A stretch of DNA of 64,000 bases, from contig NC_134106.1 in NCBI RefSeq assembly GCF_040939455.1, positions 43,422,001 to 43,486,000 of the forward strand, given 5' to 3'. The translations under genes and the position numbers were made by a program. Under the pieces are notes generated by a model, which was given only the letters and a program-made list of their open reading frames with translations, was not told the DNA's origin and did not search any database. The number at the start of each line of letters is the position of its first letter. Positions within the stretch are counted from its first letter, which is position 1. Positions 11,641 to 23,062 of the stretch are shown piece after piece. The stretch is from Microcebus murinus (Eukaryota; Chordata; Mammalia; Primates; Cheirogaleidae).

Positions 11641-11816
11641 TGTAACACATTTTCTTTATTCATTCATTGATGAACACTTAGGTTGATTCTATATCTTAGC
11701 TATTGTGAATAAGGCTGTAATGAACATGGGAGTGCAAATGTCTCTTCAACATATTGATTTTCATACCTTTGGATATAAACCCAAAAGTGGGATTGCTGGA
11801 CAAATGCCACATGATC
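11641..11816 (-). mobile_element. L1 inverted 5' arm, part 2
   Basis: This continues 10565-10672: ATTCATTGATGAACACTTAGG, GCTATTGTGAATAAGGCTG and AGTGGGATTGCTGGACAAATG, all reversed L1 ORF2 C-terminal coding sequence. It ends abruptly at a head-to-head junction near 11816. Confidence 0.85.
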
Positions 11817-12180
11817 TAATTTATATGTGGAATCTAAAAAAGTTGAAGTCATAGAAGTAGAGAGCAGAATGATAGCTACCAGAGGATTGGGGGATTGGGA
11901 GGGGGCAGGAATGGAGAGTTGTTGATCAAAGGGTACAAAGTTTCAGATAAGAGGAATAAATTTTGAGATCTATTGCACAGATGGGTGACTATAGTCAATA
12001 GTAATGTATATTTCAGAATAACTAAAAGAGTAAATTTCAAATGTCTCATCATATAAAATGATAGGTAAACAAGGTGATATATATGTTAATGAGCTTGATG
12101 TAATCATTCCACATTGTATACATATATCAAAATACTACATTGTACCCATAAATGTATAAAATAAAATACATATGTCAGTA
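11817..12180 (+). mobile_element. L1 3' UTR, sense arm of the same 5'-inverted L1
   Basis: It reads ACATGATCTAATTTATATGTGG, GAATCTAAAAAAGTTGAAG, GGGTACAAAGTTTCAG, GGTGACTATAGTCAATAG, TGTAATCATTCCACATTG and TACATTGTACCCATAAATG. This is an L1M/L1PB-type 3' UTR, followed by an A/T-rich decayed tail. In L1 coordinates it starts just downstream of where the inverted arm ends at its left side (10565), as expected for twin priming. Confidence 0.88.
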
Positions 12181-13540
12181 AATATTAATAATACAAATGT
12201 AAAAGATCAAAACAATAAAAACAAATTATTGTAAGTAAAAAAAGAAATATTTGTATAATAAAAGTCTTCATTATAAAAACAAATAAGTTCAAGCTTTTTC
12301 ATTCCATTTTATAGTCCCAATCTGACCCAGCTTGTGTCCAACAGCACTCTTAAAATCAACTGTTTTCAAATTGAAATACATGTACTTCTCAATGTACATA
12401 AAAAAATTTCCAGGGGATATGTGGGAATGCATAAAATTAAAATAATTTATTATATTCCAATACATGTATATATACATACATATAGGCATTTATATATATA
12501 CACATATATGAATACCACAAATGGTTACCACTGTTATCTTTCCACTCAGCCTCTCTCCCATTACAGCTGTCTTTGTGTCAACTGACTTTAGAGTAGCCAC
12601 AGGTGTTTTTGTGATTTGGTTTTTGGAAAGTTTTGTAAATGATACAGAGATAGATATATTTGGTCTGAATTTGACAGGATGTATTTGTGTGATTTGCAGT
12701 GACTTCCTTATACATACATTAAAGTTAGTACTTGTCACTACCTTGTACTTTGCATAGATGGTTCCCAGGAACACTTGTTCCATGGGACCAACACATCTGG
12801 CTTTGTGATGGTCAGGTACAAGGCCAGAGGTCACTCTACATCATTAAGGTTGTGAGAGGGTCTGGCAACAAAAGCACGTGGTGCTTGGAGCAGGGAGATT
12901 TTAAATTTATGAACCCAAGGCCTGGTCTTCTGTGGAGATGTGTTCTGTTATTAGATGTATAAAACTGTAAGGGGAGCATCCAAGCAGTTTGTCTCTGCAT
13001 CATCTCCAAGCTCTTGGGGGTTGGGTGTAGTAGGGAAGGGTTAAGCAGAATCTGGGATTCAAGATTTTCAAGGGAAACAATCCAGATGACCCTCATCCTG
13101 TATATTAGAGTCATATTCTTTGAAACCAAGGCTCTGATCTTGACATAACAGATCAGAGTTTAATCTTTTATGAAACCAATTTACTCTCTTCTCATGATCA
13201 GGCCCTGCACCTGATCCTCAGATTTTCTGCTCTCCTGAAGCAGATATGATAAAAGAGGTCCTCTGGATTTCACAGTTTGTCTTCAATTGGTGGTTAACAC
13301 CTTGCAGCTTTTCTTAGTTTTCTTTTTTTAAGAAATTCAATTGAGTTTGACAAGTGCCACTAAATTCTATTTTCCTTATACATATTATTTCCTTCATATT
13401 TCTAAAATACCTAAAACATCACACTAGTTAATTAATTTCTTTCCACAAGTATATTATCTTAATTTGCCATCTATTAAAGTTCTAATGGAATCATCACCTT
13501 TAGTTAAGAGCTAATTGTACTTCACCAATCATCAATAAGG
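12181..13540. other. Unassigned, with AT-rich simple sequence near 12463-12512
   Basis: An A-rich region (12180-12300) is followed by a TA/CATA-rich stretch (TATATATACATACATATAGG, about 12467-12486) and then unique-looking sequence. ORFs of up to 114 codons occur on both strands without domains. No gene is supported. Confidence 0.5.
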
Positions 13541-14088
13541 GGGTCTCCATTTCCAGCCAGGTTGGGAGTGACACAGATCCAAACCCCCATCTTAGCAGTT
13601 ACTGTCTCAAAATGCTCCTGGTTACAAACTGCTATAAGTTCATTTACCCAGAAAGTAGGCTCTGAAATCAAGTTTAGTGTGTAGAATATTTATTAAGAAG
13701 AACCCTTAAGATTAACATCTATGGAAGGGAGACGAAAGAAGCAAGATTCAGCCAAAGAAGTCCAGCAGTGCTGCAGGCCAAAGGACACATTCAGACAACT
13801 CCATCTGGACTTCTGGAGCCAGAAAGACCATTTTGAGACTGTCCAAGTATGACTGATATATCAGGACCTTCATATCACCACAGCAATCAACCATTCAATG
13901 TGAACAATTTCCAGGATGGGGTATGAGCTTTGGCAAGACATCTCTTTGCAGGTAAGGTGATTTCTGATAGATGTGAGAGCTAAAGGCTAGCTGTGGTCAG
14001 CACTTCCAGCAGCTGGGCCAACAGACTTTCATTGAAAAAGATCTAGGTGAAGTTTCACAGTGTCTACTATGTAAAAAAAAAAAAAAAA
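13541..14088 (-). mobile_element. Possible old LTR or other retroelement fragment
   Basis: The plus strand carries GTAGAATATTTATTAAGAAG near 13681-13700, which reversed gives an AATAAATATT-type polyadenylation signal. It is followed by about 350 bp of moderately GC-rich sequence with LTR-like composition, and ends near an A16 tract (14073-14088). I cannot match it to a named LTR, so this is a weak call. Confidence 0.3.
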
Positions 14089-14150
14089 TTCTAGTAAAAT
14101 CATTTCCATCTTTTCTTTGGGTCTATGATCTTTTATGTAAATGTTTTTTT

Positions 14151-14203
14151 ATAATCAATTTGTTTTTGATTATAAACAAAAACATTAATTTTTGTTTATA
14201 ATC
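14151..14203. repeat. Overlapping perfect inverted repeats (hairpin/cruciform)
   Basis: GATTATAAACAAAAA (14168-14182) and TTTTTGTTTATAATC (14189-14203) are a perfect 15-bp inverted repeat around a 6-bp loop CATTAA. Just upstream, ATAATCAA pairs with TTGATTAT (about 14151-14172) using part of the same left arm, so two hairpins are mutually exclusive. Confidence 0.9.
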
Positions 14204-14364
14204 TATGCAAGTAGATACTTTATTAATAGAAGTTTTATAAAGTAGAGAGCTATCAGGTCAGAAGAATGGTGTGTTGTTTTCATCACTTTCAATAAAAGGC
14301 TGCATGTTCCTTCATTAACCAACTTTCATCAACTCTGAGCCTAATTTTCATCTTCTCCTCTGTT

Positions 14365-14845
14365 GTGGCAGATTAAACACAGCCACAAATTTGAGAGGCA
14401 GATCTATTTCTTTCTGTCTACTTGAATCTGGAATGACTGACTTAAATAATGTGGTACACATAACACTCTGTGTTGGGCCTGGGTTTTAGTACATCTGTCA
14501 GCTTCTACTTGGGTCCTTTGGAGCGTTGAGTGATATAAGAAGTCTGACTATCCCCTACAGTGGTCATATGAAATTATGTGTAGAAAAAGAATAGCCCAGC
14601 TGAGCTCAGCCTTTCAGCCATCTTTGCCAAATCACCACACAAACAAGTGAAGTCATCCGGGCCCTTCAGTACCAACCCATTTGCCAGCTAAATATCACCA
14701 AGTGACCCTGGTGGTGATAGGCGGAGCAGAAAAATCAGTCAGCTGAGCATTGCTCAAATTCCAGACCCACAAATTCATGAGATATAAAATGTTTTTGTTT
14801 TAAGTGACTATATTTTGGGGGTGGTCTTTATCGTAATAGATACAT
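14365..14845 (+). mobile_element. MLT1-type MaLR LTR
   Basis: Motifs in order: GGAATGACTGACTTA, GCCCAGCTGAGCTCAGCC, ATCTTTGCCAAATCACCACAC, AAGTGAAGTCATCCGGGCCC, GCCAGCTAAATATCACC, CAGCTGAGCATTGCTCAAATTC, the ATGAGATATAAAATG polyadenylation region, and TTTAAGTGACTATATTTTGGGG. It is a solitary, decayed LTR. Confidence 0.82.
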
Positions 14846-14924
14846 ACCCTAGTTGTGTACCATTTGTATGTCACCCTCAGAACTTACTGAGGTGCTTTGT
14901 ATTATAGATAATTGCTAAGTATTT

Positions 14925-15035
14925 GATTATTATTTATTTTGGCTATTACTTATTAAGCATTCACTATGTTCTAGAAGTAGTACTTTTCATATATTTTAAT
15001 ATATTTTCATATATTGTCTCATTCAATCCTGACTA
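14925..15035 (-). mobile_element. Probable L2/MIR fragment
   Basis: TTATTAAGCATTCACTATGT followed by a TATATTTTAATAT stretch and GTCTCATTCAATCCTGAC resembles the reversed 'cactatgtgccaggcac ... ctcatttaatcctcac' core shared by L2/MIR-family repeats. Confidence 0.45.
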
Positions 15036-16640
15036 CGTGAATTACAAAACAGTACCAATCAGTTATCAATTGTCTCTCAGCAATAAATACAGCTTCTATA
15101 CTCTGTTGCTGGGCCTGGGACTCAGCATATCGTATTTTCAGACTCTTTCTAATTGAATTCTGGTAGATTCTGCTATTAGGGGTACCAAAGAGGTCCTACA
15201 AGATGGGAGAAGGAAAAGATGGCCTTTCTGTTTTGCTACTCCTGTCAGTATCATTCCAACACTAACAGTTGTCTCCTGTCTCAAGTATCTGTATTTCAGC
15301 ACTCCCAGATTCACCTCAGCACACTCACAAGTACCAGAGCAGCGGTTAGTCAACCCTCTGCCACCTCATCAATATTCTGAGCCCCAGCCCTGTAGGGACT
15401 GTCATCCACCAGCTCTGGAAAGACCACTATCCAGGCTCCAGAGGTATGCTTTAAAATTTGCTTTAAGCCACTTAATAGCAAAATAAATCATGCATTACAG
15501 ATAAAGTTGTAATTTTCCCCTCTTCCCAATATGATCTCCTACTCTCCAAAGTCTTCCGTAAGATTAGTAGGCATTCTTTATTTCATAGCTACCCTTTAAA
15601 TTTTTAAAAAATATTTTACCAAAAAATTCTCTATTTATATATGATTCGATGAAAATACATAGTATAGCATTTTGTGTTTAATTACCTAAATAGTATACTA
15701 TATCCATAATTTTCCTCAACATCATTTTTAAGCTATCATTTTTATTACATACAAATATAACCTACTTCTTTTATCTGATATATAAAGTTTCATGATATGA
15801 ATATACCACTAGTGTTCATTCTACAGATTTTTGTTTCACAAATCTATTCAATCACTTGAAGAAAAATAATTCATTTTTTAAAGACCAACATACTGCTTTA
15901 ACCAGAAAATATATTTGGCTATTTTCTTTTCCCATACAATCATTTTCTAGAAATATTAAAAAATTGTCAGAAGCAGACGCTTCTAAAATCTTAAGATTTC
16001 ATTAAGCTAAAACATATGTTCCCCAAAGAAGATCCATCTGCATAATGCTCTGAGGTCTTTGTGTCTTAAGGTCTTTGTGGTACCTCTAAAGTCATCGGCT
16101 CAGTTATAAAAAGGAAAGTGGTCAACAAAAATGGAAAACTTCATTCTAAAACACATATCATCAACCAATTGTTTGCAACGTCCTTTCTAGCTTTTACTGA
16201 TAACTCTTTACCTGCTCCTAAAGCATACTCACTGAACAAAATTTTGTTTCTATCAACTGCAAAATTTCTCCTGATATGCAATACTGCTTCTCTTTCCAGT
16301 ACTAATTACAGAATGATTATATTTGACTGAAAGCTCAAGAGACTGGAGGCAGTAAATTAAAAATCTAGTCATAACCAATGTATTTCCTTTCAGGTGGTGA
16401 TCTATCCCAGTTTGCTTAGGACAATCCTGCTTTCCAAGGCTTGGCTTTCATGAGTGTGTCAAGAGAAAAATAATTTAAATTGGGATAAAGGACAGCAATC
16501 ATGATTCACCACAAATTGTTTAGACCCAATACGGCAGCCGGCTAAAAACGTTCCTCTGTTCTCTTTGTCATGGCCCACACTCACTCAACAGTTAACTACA
16601 TCATTATTCCTATAGAGCACAAATAAGACTTTACAGTTCT
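15036..16640. other. Unassigned sequence
   Basis: No gene or confidently named repeat. The span is AT-rich between 15560 and 16000. CCCAGTTTGCTTAGGAC near 16407 may belong to the ancient DNA-transposon fossil noted at 16640. Confidence 0.45.
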
Positions 16641-16720
16641 TTTCTTGAACAAAGTGATCCTAAAATTAATCGTTCAAACCAGGACATTTTGAGACAGTAC
16701 TACTAATAATTGCACCAAGA
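16640..16720 (-). mobile_element. Possible ancient DNA-transposon fossil (unnamed)
   Basis: AAACCAGGACATTTTGAGAC resembles, in reverse, the 'aaaattgtcctggtttggag' segment at 46820-46840. Weak similarity judged by eye. Confidence 0.3.
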
Positions 16721-16814
16721 AAATGCAAATGGAATCTATATCTTAAATAAATGTAGATAGTTTAAAAACATTGAACAGTCTTTTCTGTGATAGAAGACGT
16801 TTATATTGTGTGTG

Positions 16815-17010
16815 AATTTAGCTCAGTTTAATCTTCACGATGGCATTACATTGTCAGTACTATTATTATTTCCATTTTACAGATGAGAAAGCTTGAGATC
16901 AGAGAGTTTAAATAACTTGTCTAAAATCACATAGCTGATAAGTAGTGGGTCTGTAATATTAATCCAATATTTCTGATTCTGGAGTTTGTATTTTTACTAC
17001 ATATTCTATT
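16815..17010 (-). mobile_element. MIR/L2 fragment
   Basis: TACTATTATTATTTCCATTTTACAGATGAG, TTGAGATCAGAGAGTTTAAATAACTTGTC and ATCACATAGCTGATAAGTAG (each split here from one continuous run) are the classic reversed MIR core: stepwise 'attttacagatgag', 'aacttgccc' and 'cacatagct'. Confidence 0.85.
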
Positions 17011-17254
17011 GTCACTTAAGATATTCACCATATTCTATCACTGGTTTAATTACTAGTCACCTACGGGATCATTTCAGTGGTTTCATATAGAAACTACTCA
17101 AAAACCTTTTCCCCACCAGTTTAGAATGATTCCACTCACCATCTTGCTTAGTAAGAATTATTGAAATTTTTCGAGTGAAGTAAAAGCAACAGCAGCAACA
17201 AATGAATGGAAGCACTTTCCCTAAAATGGTTCAATTAAAATATTCATTAATTTA

Positions 17255-17893
17255 CAATCAACCCTTATTATTCATAAATTCTATATTTATGAATTTGTCT
17301 ACTTGCTAAAATTTACTTGCAACCCCAAAATCAATACTTGGGACACTTTTGTGGTCATTTGTGGACATGCATAGAACAGTGAAAACTTTGTTGTCAGACA
17401 ATCCCAGCTGAGGTCAAGCAAGAGAACACTGTGCCTTTTTGTTTTAGCTGCGTGCGGTGAACAAGTGGCCTTTTTGCGGTCTGTTTAGTGCCACATTTTT
17501 CACATTTTTAGGCTTTTTGTTAATGATTTTTCTGTTTAAAATGGCCCATAAGCATAATGCTAAAAGGCTGTCTAATGTTCCTAGGCTCAAGAAGATTGTG
17601 ACGTGCCTTACAAAACAGCATATTAGATAAGCCTCATTCAGGCCTGAGTTAGGGTGCTGCTGATCATGAGTTCAATGTCAATGAATCAACAACATGCATT
17701 ACATAAGGTGTCTTTAAACAGAAACATACATAAAACACGATTATCTATTTCTTAGTTGATATAAATACTGTGACCAGAGGCCCAAAGGAACCTAACCCTG
17801 TATTTGCCCTAGGAGCGATGGTTCAATATTGGCTAATTCAGAGTCTGTGTAACTTTATGAAATATAACTACCATGAATAATAATAATTGACTG
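17255..17893 (+). mobile_element. MER44-like Tigger MITE with TA target sites
   Basis: Terminal inverted repeats: left CAATCAACCCTTATTATTCA and right, read in reverse, CAGTCAATTATTATTATTCA, each flanked by TA (17253-17254 and 17894-17895). Internal sequence matches what I recall of MER44/Tigger7-type elements: GTTTAGTGCCACATTTTTC, TTAAAATGGCCCATAAGC and AGGAACCTAACCCTGTATTTG. A transposase start survives at 17541 (M-A-H-K-H-N-A-K-R-L-S-N-V-P-R-L-K-K) and stops after 29 codons, so only a piece of the N-terminal CENP-B-type helix-turn-helix coding region was ever included. It is much older than the element at 10673-11640. Confidence 0.82.
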
Positions 17894-18039
17894 TATTTAT
17901 CTATTTACTCATTTATTACTCAGTGTTATGAAGAAAGAGAACCAGTCTTTATCCAAGTTTATATTATATAATGAAGAGCCTTATTGTCCAAACCATAAGG
18001 AGGTTTCCATCTAGATCTTGTTGATCATTGCACAAAGAT

Positions 18040-18411
18040 TCAATTATTGAGACAACAAGGATTACCAAAGAAGAAAGGGATTTTTAATATGATATATGTC
18101 TTGCCAGGAGAATGGGAGAAGCTGCTTCAAATCCATCTCTCCAACTAATGGAGATCATGGGCTTTTAAGGGAGGAGCCATGTGCCTTGGAGCAGGTCATG
18201 CTGTAACTAACAAGGAGCTATGATCATGGGGGCAGGTTGTGGGGGATGGTGAATCTCCATGTCAGGAAGTCTGCCCAGGGGCCAACAGAATCTGGGCTCC
18301 TTTGCCTTGCAGAAAATCCACCATTTCTGGGTAACCACTCAAAGGGTCAAGTAGTTAAGAGAGAGGATTATATAGGGGTCACTGAAATTTTTCAATGGGG
18401 GCCTGTTACAG
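18040..18411 (-). mobile_element. Possible LTR, reverse orientation
   Basis: AAAGGGATTTTTAATATG near 18075 (reversed polyadenylation-like region), then GC-richer sequence (GGGAGGAGCCATGTGCC, CAGGAAGTCTGCCCAGGGGC) ending GGGGCCTGTTACA. The TG-like and CA-like ends and the composition suggest an LTR, but no family was recognised. Confidence 0.3.
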
Positions 18412-20710
18412 TCTGAGTCCATTTTTTGATGTTTAACTGCTGACAGCGTTTACATTTTACTCCTCTTTCTCCCTTTGATGTCCCACAGCTGGGAAGCTAA
18501 TAAGCAAGCCCATGTGCTCTTTCCTTTGGTGTGGGTGGAAGATTCAAAGAATGCAAGGCCCTGCCCATAACCTCAGTAGAGGCCCAGAACAGTTTCCTCT
18601 CTTTACACTCTTGAGCTTTTCAGATCTACTTGAAAGGCCTGTCCTGCTCTGCCCAGAAATTTCAATGATGGAAATAATAAGTCTTTTCATACCCTATTGG
18701 GGTGTCTCTGTGTGTGTGGGGGGTGGCTGTTAGCATCATTTCCAAATTTGGGGTGGGAGTTCATCTGCTTCTGCATGTGACTAACATATTAACACACATT
18801 CATTTGGTCTTTTTAATGATTTTATGTACTATGTCACTTTAAATTGCAAAGAGAACCTAATTTTGAGGGACAAGGTACATTAAAGATACATTTAAGAGAA
18901 AGAATCAGAATGGTGTGTGGTGAGGCAAGGCTCTGAATGAAAGATAATACCCTAGGGATGAGCCAGTACAGGTATATTTAATTAACATTATAGCACAACA
19001 CTCTAACATATAACACATTAAAATGATGGCTTGCATTTTACTTCCAGAGTTATTTACTGCTCTGTATCATTTCAGCCTCCGATTTTTTTTCTTTCTTTTT
19101 CCTGTATGAAGATAGCTGGAATTTATAGAGATTTTTGCAAGTTCCCCCAAACAACGAGGATTTAGAGAAATGAAAAGCTTGCAAACAGCCAGAGAGCTTC
19201 CCTCAAACCACAAAACATCCAAATCTGCAGGGTTTAGAAACTAAATTCTTGATCTAAACACATGTAGGTCTTTGTAGTGCTCTTCGAGTAACACATTGTT
19301 ACCTAGCCCTAGGCATGGATTTTACCAGGCCTAAAAGCACACACACAAATACACACAAAGGTATCAGCTATTTTGAAACACTTTCCAGTTTATAGGTCAA
19401 TCCCTTCTGTCTCTCTAGACCATTAAGGCAAGTCTAATACAACTTACTCCAAATTACAAAACCCACCCACTGTAAGAACCTAACAGGTGCCGTGATCCAA
19501 AATGTGTGTAAATTCCTCAATATCACCCAGGAGAATTTCTAAACAGTTTCTATTTTCATCAAAAAAGCTGGCATATACTGCTGCTGCCATTGGAGAGGAC
19601 AATTACGAGTTTGTTAAATGAGGAAAAAAATACTGCAGATGCATAATTTAAAACTCTGGAATTAAGAGCATCATTATCCAATTTTTTTGAAAGAAAGATT
19701 GCACAATCTGGATGATATTTCTCACAAAGGTAGTAAGTGGGGCTTCTGCTGCCTTCTTCCACAGCATGGCTTCCTTCCTGGCTGAAAGCCTTATTTTACT
19801 TAGAGCATTTACTTTGCATATATTACTCAAGTTGCATTCTAAACCAAAAACACTTATACACTGGATTTGAACTTAGACAGGAAGCCTGATGTGTAGTTCT
19901 CCTTTTCCTATTCCTCACTTTTAGATGAATAATTTAAAGGCATATTTCTCCCTGGAGGGTAAGCAAAATGTGGAGATTGCTTTGCCTTTAAAGATACTTT
20001 GAATAAGATACTTGCAGGTCTGAGGTTGAGTGAGAGATGTGGGATAGAGGGATATTTTATATCTTTTTCTTTTAGAGTATTAGAAGTGAAAATTATAGAA
20101 AATTCCATATATTTTCACAGCTATAGTCTCATCTAAAGTACCTTTAATAGTTATATTTTTGCAGCTGAGGGGATTATAGGTGAAAGAGGCAGTAACAGTC
20201 TCCAAATGTTGCCTCCCAAATGTTAGTCCTTCTTTTATCTCTGTTAACAGCACCCTATGTTGTTCAGCTATCCAATAACTACATGCTCCAGCAAAGACTA
20301 AGACCCATTTTAACAATCATAATATCATTCCCTTTGCTAGTGATTTGTGCGCAAGGAATCCAATATAGCCATGAGACATTGGATAAAGTTATCTAGGCGT
20401 GATTCTAGGAAATTTTATTTGCTCTTACAAGGGAACCAAGGAAAGTGTAACATCTCTTCAACTTTTCACATTGCTGTGAGATGATGAAAGCCTTGAGATG
20501 ATGCACACATTTTATGGGAAGGGAGGATTATAAGACAAAAAAACCAACTCTGAGAGAATGTCGGAAAATGGGGAGACTCTGGATCATTGTGCTTCTGAAT
20601 TGTCATTTCATCATCTCTTAGAAGATATTACATTAATAAATTCTCATTTTAGTTTAAGACATTTTTAGTAAGAGCTGCTCATACTTTTAGGATAGAGTTT
20701 CTTCAGTAGT
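18412..20710. other. Unassigned sequence
   Basis: About 2.3 kb without a recognised repeat or gene. Small ORFs (60-78 codons) on the minus strand around 19.6-20.3 kb have no known motif. This is one of the longest repeat-poor stretches in the window, so it is a reasonable place to test for conserved non-coding sequence. Confidence 0.5.
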
Positions 20711-20714
20711 ATGT

Positions 20715-20810
20715 ACATTAAGTAACATACACAAATCATAAATAATTTAGTGAACTCAAGATTCAAAGCTGGATTTTTCTGACTCCAGACCCTTTGTTCA
20801 TTTTAATAAT
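20715..20810 (-). mobile_element. Probable MIR fragment
   Basis: TTAGTGAACTCAAGATTCAAAGCTGG and CTGACTCCAGACCC-type sequence (broken here) is the reversed 5' part of MIR ('attcgaacccag', 'ctgactccagagcc'). Confidence 0.5.
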
Positions 20811-21590
20811 ATAGTTACCTCTCATCCCATGTTGGTGTGAAATAGCTGATAATATTGAGAAGAAGGCAACATATTGGTCATAATTTCCTTACCAACTTGA
20901 AAGCAGAATTCTGTAAGAGGTTAACAAAAGAAATAAAGAAAAAAGATAGGTAGCTTGATGGGGCTGTCCACATGGTTAATATATGGGAAATATTTATTTT
21001 GTTCATTATTCATTATGACTGATGAAGTTACTAAAATTATAACCATTAATTATAAGGGGTTTTAAAGATTCATGGATGAGTCCAGTGAAGAATGAAAAGT
21101 CTCCTGAGAAGTTCATTTGGATCTATCATTTCTGTACATATGCTCCAATTCACATCCAACAATATCTTCTACTTAAGACAGACATTGAATCAAGGTATTT
21201 GAAATATCCTTCAAACTATCTGCTATCTCCTTTCCTCTTCAAGATGCTGTTGGCACTATGTCGCACCTCTAAACACTTCTACATGCCTACTTGCTGCATA
21301 CTCTATTCCAAATCACCGTCTCCACATAAACTTTCCTGAACTCTCTAGTCCAGCAGGCACCATTCCATAATATTTTGAGTATAGCTCCGCCTATCTTAGT
21401 ATTTTCGGTGTCTCCATAGCCTCTGGAAGCACATTTAGGCAAATACTATTTAACATGCCTCTGTTTACCTCTTACATTTTGTTGATGTTCATTAAATATT
21501 TGATGACATGTGTATTCCTGAGTATATGTAATTCCAGAATTCAAATAAAATTCAATGTAAATAGTATACATGATAAATACTATATGAGTT
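20811..21590. other. Unassigned sequence
   Basis: No gene or repeat recognised. An 87-codon plus-strand ORF (21076-21339) has no domain. Confidence 0.5.
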
Positions 21591-21594
21591 TATA

Positions 21595-21775
21595 CTATAT
21601 ACAGTATAAATATTGTTCTAAGAGATTTAACTGTATTAACGATCAATCCCCTCAATAACCTGCATAACATATAATTTATTTCACTATCTTCATTTTTACA
21701 GAGAAAGAAATCAAGGTTGAGTCACTTACTCAAAATCACACAACTACGAATTAGTGGAGTTGCTGCTATATGCTA
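21595..21775 (-). mobile_element. MIR/L2 fragment
   Basis: AAATATTGTTCTAAGAGATT, CATTTTTACAGAGAAAGAAA and CAAAATCACACAACTACGAA correspond to the reversed MIR/L2 3' core. Confidence 0.7.
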
Positions 21776-22353
21776 TTGCTTTCATAGAAACATTGATCAG
21801 TTACCCATGTGACTCAAGCTGCACTCAGTACTGACAGTTAATGGTACTTGCCTCAGAATCCAGTTCACTTAGAAAGAAATGTATGCACCTAAAAAAAAAT
21901 CCACTAATAATCACTAAGCATTGTAGAAAAGATGACCATCTGCCACTAAAATGTATACTTCCTCTTCCTGAACATGGATTTGTTACTGAGGGAGCTATCT
22001 AGCAAGGACTACATTTCCCAGGTCCTCTTACATCTAGATTCATCCATATAATTACTTTTTATCAACATATTACAAGAAAAATTGATTGGTAACACTTTTG
22101 GGGAACATTTTTTGGCTTTTTTTCTTCTATGAGCTAGATACAGAAGATTATATGGTCCTATTATACAGTAAAGCTAAATGATAACAGAGTGTGGGTCATC
22201 TGTAAATCCTTCATGGAGAAAAGTCACCAACTAGTAGAAATATTCACGTAGAACTTTTATGTAAGCACTAAAAAGTCATCTATTATGCTTAGCCTTTATT
22301 CAAATTTGAAGTCTGTTAAAGCAGCCAGGTCTTCAGTAACTAACAGGAGCATG
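21776..22353. other. Unassigned sequence
   Basis: No gene recognised. GGACTACATTTCCCAGGTCC near 22006-22025 recalls a motif seen in several old mammalian repeats, but the family could not be settled. Confidence 0.45.
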
Positions 22354-23062
22354 TGTATAGGAAAATAAAAGTCTCAGGACCTCCCCCAACTCCTTATGCA
22401 AAAAGGAAAGTCAGGCCTGGAGGCTGAGTCATGAAACACTCTCTTCCAAATGAATGGCTGTTACTAACGTTTCGCATTAGCCAGATGCCCTCTGAAAGGT
22501 AAAATGCCTCAGGCATCTAGGAAGGACTACTCCTACAGATCATTCATAAGGAAATTCTCTGCTGGTATCCCATAAACAAGAACATGCAAATTATAACTCT
22601 GAATCTGCTGGTTAAGTCTAGCTCCTAAAACTAAAGCCTGTTTACTTCCACACTGATAATGCTGATTCCAAGCTAATCTTCCCAGGTGCAGAACAGAGAC
22701 AAGAAAAGATCAATCCTTCTTCCACTTACCCAGGGACATCTACATAATTGATTCTTCCTTCACCCTCTTTTTCTCTTCTAATAGTCACCATATCTTAGGT
22801 AAAATGTAGATTTCCTGGACCTCACAAGAATATAACCATTTGCCTCACTGTCCATCTCCCTTCTCCTTTTTCTTTCTTTAGGTTCTATACCCTTAATACT
22901 GAAGTTCCCAAATCCCACTTCAAACAAACAAACAAACAAACAAAAAACTGTTAAAAGTGCATTTGTGGCTTGTCTTTTTCCCAAGCATATCCTCAAACCT
23001 TGGCTTAATAAACCTCCATTGATTGAGATCTTTGCCTCAGTCACTTATTTTGGGTTGTCACA
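22354..23062 (+). mobile_element. Solitary ERV1-like LTR
   Basis: About 709 bp starting TGTATAGG and ending GTTGTCACA, the TG...CA ends of an LTR. Flanking tetranucleotides are CATG and TATG (one mismatch), compatible with a 4-bp target duplication. The late part has LTR architecture: CCTTGGCTTAATAAACCTCC (AATAAA near 23007), then ATTGATTGAGATCTTTGCC and CAGTCACTTATTTTGGG. The 5' part (CAAAAAGGAAAGTCAGGCC, GGCTGAGTCATGAAACAC) fits class I LTRs of the MER4/MER57/MER61 type, but I cannot choose one. No gag-pol-env interior is present. An 88-codon minus-strand ORF inside is incidental. Confidence 0.78.
22920..22945 (+). repeat. (CAAA)n simple repeat inside the LTR
   Basis: About six copies of CAAA in the ERV1-like LTR, followed by AAAAACTG. 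Confidence 0.9.

Noticed and set aside
22860..22872. Polypyrimidine-AG (TTTCTTTCTTTAGG) that looks like a splice acceptor
   Set aside because: It lies within the ERV1-like LTR and is followed by no convincing exon or donor.
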